This document shows positions 1 to 6,118 of a DNA stretch of 11,485 bases, piece after piece (within the stretch, counting starts at the first letter, position 1; every line of letters begins with the position of its first letter). Position numbers and translations under genes: made by a program. The stretch spans positions 1 through 11,485 of the forward strand of contig QIAS01000135.1 of the NCBI GenBank assembly GCA_003225615.1, in the 5' to 3' direction. Source of the DNA: Acidobacteriota bacterium. Its GTDB lineage: Bacteria; Acidobacteriota; Terriglobia; Terriglobales; Acidobacteriaceae. The notes beneath the pieces were generated by a model, which saw only the letters and a program-made list of their open reading frames with translations, was not told where the DNA came from and did no database searches.

Positions 1-3
1 CAT
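1..3 (-). CDS. Possible start codon of the gene after nuoF (nuoG expected)
   Basis: On the minus strand an ATG sits at the very edge of the window, 22 bases after the nuoF stop codon. The bases before it are purine rich (AAAGAAAG), which could act as a weak ribosome binding site. In most complex I operons nuoG follows nuoF, so this is a reasonable place for its start. Only one codon is visible, so the identity is inferred from gene order alone. Confidence 0.3.
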
Positions 4-25
4 GAATCTTTCTTTTTGTCCGGCG

Positions 26-1345
26 CTACGCCATTACGGGTAGCTGCTCTATCGCTGCCTCTTTTTCAAACGGGCACGGTTTTCCTTCCAGGTGGTCCTC
101 AAATTCCTTTCTGAATTTCTTTACGAATGCGATTGTCGGCATCGCTGCGGCGTCGCCCAACGGACAGAACGTTCTGCCCAGCATGTTTTCTGCGAGGTAT
201 TGAATGTTGTCGATGTCTTTTTTCAGTCCCCCTCCGGCATGGAAGCGGGTAAGAGTTTTCTTCAGCCAGTCGGTTCCCTCGCGGCACGGAATGCACCAGC
301 CGCAGCTTTCGTGTTGGTAGAACTTCATGGTGCGAAGGGCGAACTTCACTATACACGTGCTATCGTCGAGCACCACGACGCCACCTGAGCCCAGCATGGA
401 GCCCGCTTTCATCAGCGAATCGAAGTCCATGGAGACGTCGACCTCGTCCGCCGTCAGGCAAGGCGTGGAAGATCCGCCCGGGACCACGGCTTTCAGCTTC
501 CGACTGTTGGGAATGCCTCCGCCGACCTCATAGATCATCTTCTTGAGGTTGTATCCCATGGGCAGTTCGTAGACGCCCGGGCGGGCGAGGTTTCCGCTCA
601 GGCAGAACAGGCGCGTGCCGCCGTTCTTTGGCGGGCCGATGGCTGCGTACCATTCCGCGCCGCCCAGAATAATTGGCGGGACACTGGCCAGAGTTTCGGC
701 ATTATTGATGACCGTCGGTCCTCCCCAGAGTCCGACCACGGCAGGGAAGGGAGGTCGTACGCGCGGGATGCCGCGCTTGCCTTCGAGCGATTCCATCAGC
801 GCCGATTCTTCTCCCACCTCATATGCTCCAGCTCCGCCGTGCCAGTACACGTCAAAATCGTATCCGCTGCCAAGAATGTTCTTGCCCAGAAAGCCGCGAG
901 CATAGGCGTCTTTGAGCGCTTTCTGCATGATCTCAGAAAGGTAGCGGTACTCTCCGCGAATGTAGATGTAGCCGGTATGCGAACCTACGGCGAGCCCTGC
1001 GATAACGACACCCTCGATCACAGCATGCGGGTCATGTTCGAATATGAGGCGATCCTTGCAGGTACCGGGTTCGCTCTCGTCTCCGTTGCACAGGACGTAT
1101 TTGGGCTTGGGCGACTGCTTGGGCACAAACGACCACTTCAGGCCGGTGTTAAAACCTGCACCGCCGCGCCCGCGCAGGCCGGAGTTCTTGACCTCGTTGA
1201 CGATGGCGTCGGGCTGCATTCCCAGCGCTTTCTGCACGGCCTTGTAGCCGTCGAGCTCAAGATAGCGATCGATGCTGGTCGCACCTTGGCCGAAGCGCTT
1301 GGAAACCACGCGCACTTCGTCGGGATGGGAAACGAGAGAAGCCAT
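26..1345 (-). CDS. nuoF: NADH-quinone oxidoreductase subunit F (NuoF, FMN/NADH-binding)
   Basis: NuoF is the peripheral-arm subunit of respiratory complex I that binds NADH and FMN and passes electrons into the iron-sulfur chain. The 439-residue product has the FMN/NADH Rossmann motif GRGGAGFNTG at about 59-68, the second glycine-rich segment GAGAYEVGEES at about 171-181, and the N3 [4Fe-4S] ligands Cys348, Cys351, Cys354 (ESCGWCIPCREGT) and Cys394 (RTFCPLGD). Length and order match the family. I chose the ATG at 1345. An in-frame TTG at 1435 would add 30 residues encoded by an AT-rich repeat and not resembling NuoF. No Shine-Dalgarno sequence precedes the ATG; the bases upstream are repeat. 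The gene lies 98 bases after nuoE in the same direction and is the last complete gene of the operon here. Confidence 0.97.
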   Translation of the reverse strand: MASLVSHPDEVRVVSKRFGQGATSIDRYLELDGYKAVQKALGMQPDAIVNEVKNSGLRGRGGAGFNTGLKWSFVPKQSPKPKYVLCNGDESEPGTCKDRLIFEHDPHAVIEGVVIAGLAVGSHTGYIYIRGEYRYLSEIMQKALKDAYARGFLGKNILGSGYDFDVYWHGGAGAYEVGEESALMESLEGKRGIPRVRPPFPAVVGLWGGPTVINNAETLASVPPIILGGAEWYAAIGPPKNGGTRLFCLSGNLARPGVYELPMGYNLKKMIYEVGGGIPNSRKLKAVVPGGSSTPCLTADEVDVSMDFDSLMKAGSMLGSGGVVVLDDSTCIVKFALRTMKFYQHESCGWCIPCREGTDWLKKTLTRFHAGGGLKKDIDNIQYLAENMLGRTFCPLGDAAAMPTIAFVKKFRKEFEDHLEGKPCPFEKEAAIEQLPVMA

Positions 1346-1439
1346 TTTTGATTGTCGATTTTTGATCGTTGATTTTTGATTTTTGATTGTTGAGGTGCCG
1401 TGGTCTTCAATCAACAATCTAAAATCGATAATCAAAAAT
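1344..1439. repeat. AT-rich 14-bp repeat cluster with inverted copies between nuoE and nuoF
   Basis: On the plus strand, units of the form ATTTTTGATTGTCG occur at 1344-1357, 1358-1371 and 1379-1392, with a 7-base partial unit at 1372-1378. After a non-repeat spacer (about 1393-1407), two inverted copies of the same unit lie at about 1412-1439. The two arms could fold into an imperfect hairpin, the best local pairing being 1385-1392 with 1412-1419. The cluster reaches the nuoF start codon and fills almost the whole gap after nuoE. The composition differs clearly from the GC-rich genes around it, which suggests an expanded or inserted repeat. Confidence 0.85.
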
Positions 1440-1443
1440 TCTC

Positions 1444-1926
1444 CTATTGCGTTCCTTTCTTCTTGTACTCGTCCAAGGTTTTGTCGATTTTCTCGGGCGT
1501 CAGGTTCTCGTGGAAGTCATAATTGACCTGGGCAGCCGGGGCCCAGCTGCAGGCTCCAATGCATTCGACTTCTTCCAGCGAAAACAGTCCATCTGCGGTG
1601 GTTCCTTTGTGACCGATACCCAGTTTTTTCTTGCAGTGTTGGAAAATATCTTCGCCCCCACGCAACATGCACGAGATATTGGTGCAGATCTGCACGTTGT
1701 ACTTACCCCGAGATTTGGTGGTCAGCATGGAGTAATAGCTGATTACGTTGCGCACCTCGAGTTCGGTCAGATCGAGGCGCCGGGCAAATTCCGTAATGGC
1801 CTCGCCCGTCAAGTAGCCGATCTCGTCCTGCGCGTAAAGCAGCGTGGGAACGAGAACGGAGCGTTTCGTCGGATAGTGCGTGAGCATCTCCGAGAAGCGT
1901 TGTTCGAATTGATCAGAAAATCTCAT
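1444..1926 (-). CDS. nuoE: NADH-quinone oxidoreductase subunit E (NuoE, [2Fe-2S] subunit)
   Basis: NuoE is the thioredoxin-fold [2Fe-2S] subunit of the complex I NADH module and partners NuoF. The 160-residue product has the four cluster ligands in order: Cys81 and Cys86 (CTNISC) and Cys122 and Cys126 (CIGAC). The helical N-terminal part (YPTKRSVLVPTLLYAQ) is typical of the family. The start is the ATG at 1926, seven bases after the nuoD stop. An in-frame TTG at 1959 would overlap the nuoD end and add an unrelated 11-residue extension, so I rejected it. The close spacing implies co-transcription with nuoD. Confidence 0.96.
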   Translation of the reverse strand: MRFSDQFEQRFSEMLTHYPTKRSVLVPTLLYAQDEIGYLTGEAITEFARRLDLTELEVRNVISYYSMLTTKSRGKYNVQICTNISCMLRGGEDIFQHCKKKLGIGHKGTTADGLFSLEEVECIGACSWAPAAQVNYDFHENLTPEKIDKTLDEYKKKGTQ

Positions 1927-1933
1927 GAAAGCA

Positions 1934-3139
1934 CTACCGATCGATTTCCCCCAATACAATATCGATAGATCCGATGGCCGCTACGACGTCTGCGATCAGC
2001 CTGCCTTCGCACATCAGGGGTAATAGTTGCAGGTTGGCGAGGCAGGCGGCACGCATGTGAACGCGATAAGGCTTCGCGGTTCCATCGCTAATGACGTAAT
2101 AACCCATTTCCCCACGAGGCGATTCGACCGCTTGATAAACCTCGCCTGCAGGAACCGAGAAGCCTTCGGTGATGATCTTAAAGTGATAGATGAGGGCTTC
2201 CATCTCGGTCTTCATTTTCTCGCGGTCGGGGAGCACCACCTTGGGAGCGTTCGCTTTAATGGGACCTTCGGGCATTCCATCCAGCGCCTGCCGCGCAATT
2301 GCATTGGACTCGCGCAGCTCCTGCACGCGGCAGGCGTACCGGGCAAAAACATCGCCGTCCTGTGAAATCGGCACCTTGAATTTGAAATTGTCGTAGCCGG
2401 AGTAGGGCATGTCGCGACGGAGGTCAAAATCCACTCCACTCGCCCGCAGCGTAGGCCCGCTCGCACCCAAAGCAATGGCATCTTCAGCAGCGATCCGGGC
2501 TACTCCTTTGGTACGCATCTTCCAGATCGGATTGGTGGTCAGCAGGTTCTCATATTCATCAACCTTCTCCGGGAAGTGGTTGACGAAGGCGCGCACGCGA
2601 TCAAAAAATCCGAGCGGCGGCTCCAGCGCCAATCCTCCAATGCGGAAATACGAGGTCATCATGCGCTGGCCGCTGACCATTTCAAACAGCCGCAGGATGT
2701 CCTCGCGCTCGCGAAAACAGTAGAGAAATACCGACATGGCCCCGATATCAAGCGCGTGTGTACCTAGCCACACCAGGTGTGAGTTGATGCGCGTCAGTTC
2801 GTTCAGCAGAACCCGCATCCATTGCGCTTTCGGTGGAATTTCCAGGCCGAGCAGTTTCTCAACCGCCAGGCAGTAGCACAGATTATTGGTTAGCGGACAC
2901 AGGTAGTCGATTCGATCAGTGAGCGGCACGACCTGCTGGTAGAACTTAGCCTCGCAGGTTTTCTCAATTCCGGTATGCAGATAGCCAATATCCGGCATGA
3001 TGCGGATGACGGTTTCGCCGTCGATTTCCAGAATCACCCGCAACACTCCGTGTGTGGACGGGTGCTGCGGCCCCATGTTCAGGATCATGGTGCGATCCTG
3101 AGCGGGTTCGAGGACCGACATGGGATTGAGGTGGGCCAT
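1934..3139 (-). CDS. nuoD: NADH-quinone oxidoreductase subunit D (NuoD, 49 kDa subunit)
   Basis: NuoD is the 49-kDa-type subunit that forms the quinone-binding site of complex I together with NuoB. The 401-residue product carries the family signature GPQHPSTHG at about 23-31, DIGYLHTGIEK at about 50-60, the DRIDYLCPLTNN segment, and a C-terminus ending in the usual IGSIDIVLGEIDR. It is full length and shows no NuoC fusion. The ATG at 3139 follows the nuoC stop by two bases, so translation is probably coupled. Met7 is an alternative start but the first ATG fits the spacing. Confidence 0.97.
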   Translation of the reverse strand: MAHLNPMSVLEPAQDRTMILNMGPQHPSTHGVLRVILEIDGETVIRIMPDIGYLHTGIEKTCEAKFYQQVVPLTDRIDYLCPLTNNLCYCLAVEKLLGLEIPPKAQWMRVLLNELTRINSHLVWLGTHALDIGAMSVFLYCFREREDILRLFEMVSGQRMMTSYFRIGGLALEPPLGFFDRVRAFVNHFPEKVDEYENLLTTNPIWKMRTKGVARIAAEDAIALGASGPTLRASGVDFDLRRDMPYSGYDNFKFKVPISQDGDVFARYACRVQELRESNAIARQALDGMPEGPIKANAPKVVLPDREKMKTEMEALIYHFKIITEGFSVPAGEVYQAVESPRGEMGYYVISDGTAKPYRVHMRAACLANLQLLPLMCEGRLIADVVAAIGSIDIVLGEIDR

Positions 3140-3141
3140 GG

Positions 3142-3639
3142 CTAGCGGTAGCCCTCCACCGGGTAGTCTTTTCGCAAAGGGTGGCCTTCCCAGTCCTCCG
3201 GCATCTGTATCCGCCTGAGATAGGGATGACCGGTGAAGCGGATGCCGAAGAGATCAAAGACTTCTCTTTCAAAGAAGTTTGCGGCCGGCCAAACCGAGGT
3301 GACGGACTCAAGCACTGGACTGGCGCCTTCAAGCTTAACTTTCAGTCGCACCCGTTCCTTGTTGGCGATCGATAGCAGATGATAGACAACTTCGAAGCGT
3401 GGTTCGGAGGGGTGCCAATCCACGCAGGTCACGTCAGCGAGAAAGGTGAAGGGGCAGTTCGGGTCATTGCGGAGCAGGGTACAGGCTTCGCGAATGCAGG
3501 AACGATCTACGTAAATGGTCAGTTCGTCGCGATCGAACTTGACCGAATGGACCGAATCGGGGTTCCATGCCAATAGAGGAGCCAAAGCAGGATGTGCTTT
3601 CAGCAGCTCCCGATCGGTGATGGCCGGAGACAGCGACAT
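3142..3639 (-). CDS. nuoC: NADH-quinone oxidoreductase subunit C (NuoC, 30 kDa subunit)
   Basis: NuoC is the 30-kDa-type peripheral subunit of complex I that packs against NuoD. The 165-residue product contains the family signature EREVFDLFGI at about 124-133, followed by the conserved HPYLRRIQMPEDWEGHPLRK region at about 138-157 and the DYPVEGYR tail. Its ATG shares one base with the nuoA stop (TGATG), a classic translational-coupling overlap. This direct junction leaves no room for nuoB, which normally lies between nuoA and nuoC. Confidence 0.96.
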   Translation of the reverse strand: MSLSPAITDRELLKAHPALAPLLAWNPDSVHSVKFDRDELTIYVDRSCIREACTLLRNDPNCPFTFLADVTCVDWHPSEPRFEVVYHLLSIANKERVRLKVKLEGASPVLESVTSVWPAANFFEREVFDLFGIRFTGHPYLRRIQMPEDWEGHPLRKDYPVEGYR

Positions 3640-4037
3640 CAGATCTCACCTCGTGAAGCTGAGGTTGTCTTGCCCCAGTCCAGAACTCCCTTTTTCCAGA
3701 TATAAAAGTAACCGACCAGCAGAATGGCGATATATACAAGCATTTCCCAGAAGCCGAACATCTTTAACTGCCTTAATATGACTGCCCAGGGGTAGAGAAA
3801 GACAGCTTCTACGTCGAACAGAATGAAGAGCATTGCGACGAGGTAAAACTTGACGGAAAAGCGCTGGCGGGCATCGCCCACAGGAATCATGCCGCATTCG
3901 TAGGGGGAAAGTTTGGCTCGGGTAGGCTTACGATATCCAATTAGCCACGAGAGCAGCACGATAGCAACCGCCACGATCCCGGCAAGGAGGAAGTGAATCA
4001 GTAATGGCAGGTAGCGGGCGAAGTAATTGTCGGGCAT
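3639..4037 (-). CDS. nuoA: NADH-quinone oxidoreductase subunit A (NuoA, membrane subunit)
   Basis: NuoA is a small membrane subunit of complex I beside the quinone entry channel. The 132-residue product has three predicted membrane helices (LPLLIHFLLAGIVAVAIV, FYLVAMLFILFDVEAVFLYP and MLVYIAILLVGYFYIW). The conserved loop SPYECGMIPVGDARQRF follows the first helix and the FDVEAVFLYPWA motif lies in the second. I chose the ATG at 4037; an in-frame TTG at 4064 would add nine residues and has no ribosome binding site. The ATG also lacks a Shine-Dalgarno sequence. It is the first gene of the nuo operon here, divergent from the gene at 4176. Confidence 0.94.
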   Translation of the reverse strand: MPDNYFARYLPLLIHFLLAGIVAVAIVLLSWLIGYRKPTRAKLSPYECGMIPVGDARQRFSVKFYLVAMLFILFDVEAVFLYPWAVILRQLKMFGFWEMLVYIAILLVGYFYIWKKGVLDWGKTTSASRGEI

Positions 4038-4045
4038 AGGGGAGC

Positions 4046-4076
4046 TATATATAATTCGCGCCAAGCACTGCTTAAA
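4046..4076 (-). promoter_or_regulatory. Weak candidate promoter for the nuo operon
   Basis: Upstream of nuoA on the minus strand an alternating AT stretch (TATATA, 4046-4053) could serve as a -10 element, with a poor -35 candidate (TTTAAG, 4071-4076) 17 bases further up. If the -10 call is right, transcription would start almost at the nuoA ATG (4037), giving a leaderless message. The -35 match is only three of six bases, so this is tentative. Confidence 0.3.
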
Positions 4077-4175
4077 CGTTCTAGATTAGATTTCGCATCC
4101 GGTGGTGTCAAGCGAGGCGCCGATGGCCTGAGTGCTGCTTTGCCTTGACTTTCGCCGCTGCTGAATCGAGTGTTC

Positions 4176-4763
4176 ATGATTTTCGGTTTCAATACGGACG
4201 TAAAACACGAAAGTACGGTCTATCACGTGCAGAGTGAAGCGCGCGAAAGCGAGCAGGTCCTGCAGACTCAGGTGTTCGTCCGCGGGAGATGCATCGGCAA
4301 ACGCGCTACTTCGTATGCCGAGCGGCTATCCAAGGGAACGTTTAACGATCAGCAGAAGGAGCAGGTGCTTCGCGACCAGCACCGCATGGTCCTGGATTCG
4401 ATTCGGGATGGCAAGCTGGAGAGCGTTCTCGACAAGCGCGACACCCCGGAGACGCTGGCCGGTATTAAAGAACTCGATTTGCAGTGGGTAAATGCCGATT
4501 CGATCCATGCTGATCAGAATTTGATCATGCGCTTACGGGTCACTGAAGGTGGTTCCGCTGTGCAGGGCGCGCGGCTCACCTTCCGCTTTGCACGACCCGA
4601 TGCCGCCCCCTTCTACACCCAGGTAATAACCGATTCTGGAGGCACCGCGGAAATGAAATTGGTAATGGAAGAGGCCGCGCTTCCCGACTCCTCGGTCCTC
4701 GTCCAAGCCAGCTACGGCGGCCGCACTGCCACTCGTAAGTTCCGTTTGCGCAAGGTGGAATAA
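4176..4763 (+). CDS. Unrecognised two-part protein with a C-terminal Ig-like beta region
   Basis: I do not recognise a named family for this 195-residue protein. The first 80 or so residues (IFGFNTDVKHESTVYHVQSE onward) form a compact unit with VQSEARESEQVLQTQVFVRG and a cysteine in GRCIGKRA. A polar helical stretch follows (NDQQKEQVLRDQHRMVLDSI). From about residue 100 the sequence alternates hydrophobic and polar residues (LIMRLRVTEGGSAVQGARLT, then DSGGTAEMKLVM), resembling an Ig-like or macroglobulin-type beta sandwich as seen in extracellular matrix-type domains. No signal peptide or membrane helix is visible. The ATG at 4176 is chosen; a GTG at 4170 is in frame two codons earlier. It is divergent from nuoA, which does not by itself imply a functional link. 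Confidence 0.8.
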   Translation: MIFGFNTDVKHESTVYHVQSEARESEQVLQTQVFVRGRCIGKRATSYAERLSKGTFNDQQKEQVLRDQHRMVLDSIRDGKLESVLDKRDTPETLAGIKELDLQWVNADSIHADQNLIMRLRVTEGGSAVQGARLTFRFARPDAAPFYTQVITDSGGTAEMKLVMEEAALPDSSVLVQASYGGRTATRKFRLRKVE

Positions 4764-4828
4764 ATCTCACTGTAGAGACCGGACTTGCCCCCCCTTTTCT
4801 GGAGGCGCACAGGAAGCCGGCAGCATGG

Positions 4829-4845
4829 TTCCCGGCAGACGGGAA
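4829..4845 (+). other. Perfect 6-bp hairpin upstream of thiS
   Basis: TTCCCG (4829-4834) and CGGGAA (4840-4845) pair perfectly around a 5-base loop, 34 bases before the thiS-like ATG. No run of T follows, so it is not a standard intrinsic terminator. The surrounding 4764-4879 gap lacks the CTGAGA and other conserved blocks of a thiamine pyrophosphate riboswitch. It may be a leader structure or chance. Confidence 0.35.
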
Positions 4846-4879
4846 GGGAAGCGTCGTACCTCTTGTCCTCCTCTACTGA

Positions 4880-5113
4880 ATGAAAATTGAGATTAATGGC
4901 GAACCGCGCAGCTTCGAGGGTTCCTTGACGCTTTCTTCACTGATCGAACATCTGGGCATGAAATCGGATCGGGTAGCGGTGGAGTTGAATCGCGAGATCG
5001 TCCCTAGGGAACGATGGTCCGGGACGCGGCTATCGGAAGGAGACCGCCTGGAGATCGTGCACTTCGTGGGCGGCGGGACTCATTTTCTGCTTTCTGATCT
5101 ATCTCTGAAGTAG
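4880..5113 (+). CDS. thiS: ThiS-like sulfur carrier protein with a C-terminal extension
   Basis: ThiS is a small ubiquitin-fold protein that carries sulfur as a thiocarboxylate on its C-terminal Gly-Gly for thiazole synthesis in thiamine biosynthesis. This 77-residue product fits along its length: [11 protein letters not shown] at the start, [13 protein letters not shown] at about 34-46, and the final strand [10 protein letters not shown] at about 57-66. The oddity is that reading continues 11 residues past the glycines ([11 protein letters not shown]), whereas ThiS normally ends at GG. The ATG at 4880 immediately follows an in-frame TGA, so the start is firm, although no Shine-Dalgarno sequence is visible (the upstream CTCCTC is the wrong polarity). 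No thiG, thiF or thiE lies beside it. It could be a ThiS needing proteolytic maturation, a relative such as the QbsE type, or a non-functional copy. Confidence 0.82.
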   Translation: MKIEINGEPRSFEGSLTLSSLIEHLGMKSDRVAVELNREIVPRERWSGTRLSEGDRLEIVHFVGGGTHFLLSDLSLK

Positions 5114-5154
5114 CCCGCTACAGCCTCAGATCTATTTGGCCGGAACTCCTCTAG

Positions 5155-5173
5155 TTAATGCCTCTGGCGTTAA
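5155..5173 (+). terminator. Hairpin after thiS, possible weak terminator
   Basis: TTAATGCC (5155-5162) and GGCGTTAA (5166-5173) can pair over eight positions, one a G-U wobble, around a 3-base loop. The site lies 41 bases after the thiS stop and just before the merR promoter. The following bases (ATCTTCC) form only a weak U-rich tail, so termination is possible but not certain. Confidence 0.35.
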
Positions 5174-5181
5174 ATCTTCCA

Positions 5182-5209
5182 TTGACATGTGACAAGTCCC
5201 GCCTAAAAT
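5182..5209 (+). promoter_or_regulatory. Strong sigma-70-type promoter for the merR-like gene
   Basis: A perfect -35 box TTGACA (5182-5187) and a good -10 box TAAAAT (5204-5209) are separated by 16 bases. Transcription would start near 5216, leaving a leader of about 43 bases before the ATG at 5259. A palindrome overlaps the -10 box, which suggests repression at this promoter. Confidence 0.75.
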
Positions 5210-5222
5210 GTTTCAAACATTT
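5206..5222 (+). promoter_or_regulatory. Operator-like palindrome 1 (AAATGTTTCAAACATTT)
   Basis: This 17-base perfect palindrome has 8-base arms around a single C. It overlaps the -10 box and the predicted start of transcription of the merR-like gene. Its core TGTTTNAAACA recurs at 5234-5244, centres 25 bases apart. The obvious inference is autoregulation by the protein encoded next to it, but another regulator could bind. Confidence 0.65.
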
Positions 5223-5233
5223 GCAGCTATCCG

Positions 5234-5244
5234 TGTTTAAAACA
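5234..5244 (+). promoter_or_regulatory. Operator-like palindrome 2 (TGTTTAAAACA)
   Basis: This second copy of the TGTTTNAAACA core lies in the predicted leader of the merR-like gene, 14 bases before its start codon. Arms are five bases around a central A. The shared core and close spacing with the copy at 5206-5222 argue for a pair of binding sites for one dimeric regulator. Confidence 0.6.
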
Positions 5245-5258
5245 TTTTTGGCAGAAAA

Positions 5259-5741
5259 ATGCAGAATCAGTTCACATCCCGCGAGGTCGTGGCGCTGACC
5301 GGAATCACGCCGCGCCAATTGCAGTGGTGGGACGAACGCCGGATCGTAGTTCCTTCCCGGCAAGGCCACCGTCGTTTGTATTCCATGGAGGAGCTTGCCG
5401 AAGTTGCGGTCATTTGCGAGTTGCGACGTCGAGGATTCTCGCTGCAACGAGTTCGCAAGGTGATTCGCTTCCTGCAGCAGGAGTTCGGGAAACGGCTAGC
5501 GGAGACCGTAACTGGCGCCTCCGATTACCATCTGCTCACCGATGGCACGAATTTATACCTGGAGACTTCGACGCGGCAAATTGTTGACATCCTCAAAAAT
5601 GCCCGCCAGCCGATGCTTACGATCTGTTTGAGTGATGCCATCCGCCGAGTACGGGCTGATGTGCGCGCAGGAATGAAGCGCAATGTTTCCGTCGTTAGGG
5701 GGGCTGTATCCAGTTTGAATAAGGCAAGCAGGGTTTCATGA
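5259..5741 (+). CDS. MerR-family transcriptional regulator
   Basis: This 160-residue protein begins with a MerR-type winged helix-turn-helix. SREVVALTGITPRQLQWWDE (about 7-26) is the helix-turn-helix, RRIVVPSRQGHRRLYSMEEL (about 27-46) gives the wing with the usual GHRRLY, and VICELRRRGFSLQRVRKVIR (about 50-69) forms the second helical pair. The C-terminal 80 residues contain no cysteine cluster or long coiled coil that I can link to metal or drug sensing, so the effector is unknown. The ATG at 5259 is well placed after a strong promoter but lacks a clear Shine-Dalgarno sequence. Two matching palindromes around the promoter suggest autoregulation. A small zinc-ribbon-like gene follows 31 bases downstream and is probably co-transcribed. 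Confidence 0.92.
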   Translation: MQNQFTSREVVALTGITPRQLQWWDERRIVVPSRQGHRRLYSMEELAEVAVICELRRRGFSLQRVRKVIRFLQQEFGKRLAETVTGASDYHLLTDGTNLYLETSTRQIVDILKNARQPMLTICLSDAIRRVRADVRAGMKRNVSVVRGAVSSLNKASRVS

Positions 5742-5772
5742 CACAGCAAGGTTTGGTTCCGCGGGAGGCGCG

Positions 5773-6036
5773 ATGATTGGAGAACTCAACGTGCTGAGTG
5801 AGTGGATTCCTGAACAGATGCTTCCCGGCACGATGTTCGTGCTGGAGAACGCCGGCGAGGTTGGCGAGAAAGAAGATCCTTACTGGGCGGTGTTGTCTTG
5901 CCCCTCATGCGGTACTTTGGGTCTGATTACCCGCAAGCAGCTTGCCGGACTGCTGCCGGTCATTTGCGGTTCCGAAAAGTGCTCCGCGCAGTTCTTTATT
6001 CGCGAGAGCGATATCTTGCCTCGCAAACCTTTCTAG
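5773..6036 (+). CDS. Small Cys4 zinc-ribbon-like protein
   Basis: I do not recognise a named family. The 87-residue protein has four cysteines in two pairs: Cys43 and Cys46 (CPSCG) and Cys65 and Cys70 (CGSEKC), a spacing that suggests a zinc ribbon. The N-terminal half contains WIPEQMLPGTMFVLENAGEV with no membrane segment. GGGAGG at 5763-5768 is a good ribosome binding site, four bases before the ATG at 5773. The gene lies just downstream of the MerR-type regulator in the same direction and is convergent with ribBA. A role with the regulator is plausible but rests only on adjacency. Confidence 0.8.
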   Translation: MIGELNVLSEWIPEQMLPGTMFVLENAGEVGEKEDPYWAVLSCPSCGTLGLITRKQLAGLLPVICGSEKCSAQFFIRESDILPRKPF

Positions 6037-6081
6037 TCGTCCTTGAGCAGGCCGCCTCTCGGCAAAATGTTTTTCGCCCGG

Positions 6082-6103
6082 GAGACGCGGCTAGCCGCAT
6101 CTC
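6082..6103. repeat. REP-like near-perfect palindrome between convergent genes
   Basis: Two 11-base arms, GAGACGCGGCT (6082-6092) and AGCCGCATCTC (6093-6103), are inverted complements with one mismatch and no loop, centred on GCTAGC. It lies in the 82-base gap between the convergent zinc-ribbon-like gene and ribBA. The outer sequence CTGTAGAGA on the minus strand (6100-6108) also occurs on the plus strand at 4770-4778. This arrangement resembles dispersed intergenic palindromes and could also help end transcription, although no T-run follows closely. Confidence 0.6.
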
Positions 6104-6118
6104 TACAGAAAGTTTGTT

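Noticed and set aside
1346..1435. A 30-residue N-terminal extension of NuoF starting at an in-frame TTG (1435).
   Set aside because: It is encoded by the AT-rich repeat cluster, has no resemblance to NuoF, and the ATG at 1345 begins family-like sequence.
1927..1959. An 11-residue N-terminal extension of NuoE from a TTG at 1959.
   Set aside because: It overlaps the nuoD end, has no family resemblance, and the ATG at 1926 fits the spacing.
4764..4879. A thiamine pyrophosphate riboswitch upstream of the thiS-like gene.
   Set aside because: The conserved CTGAGA block and the other expected segments are absent; only a short hairpin at 4829-4845 is present.
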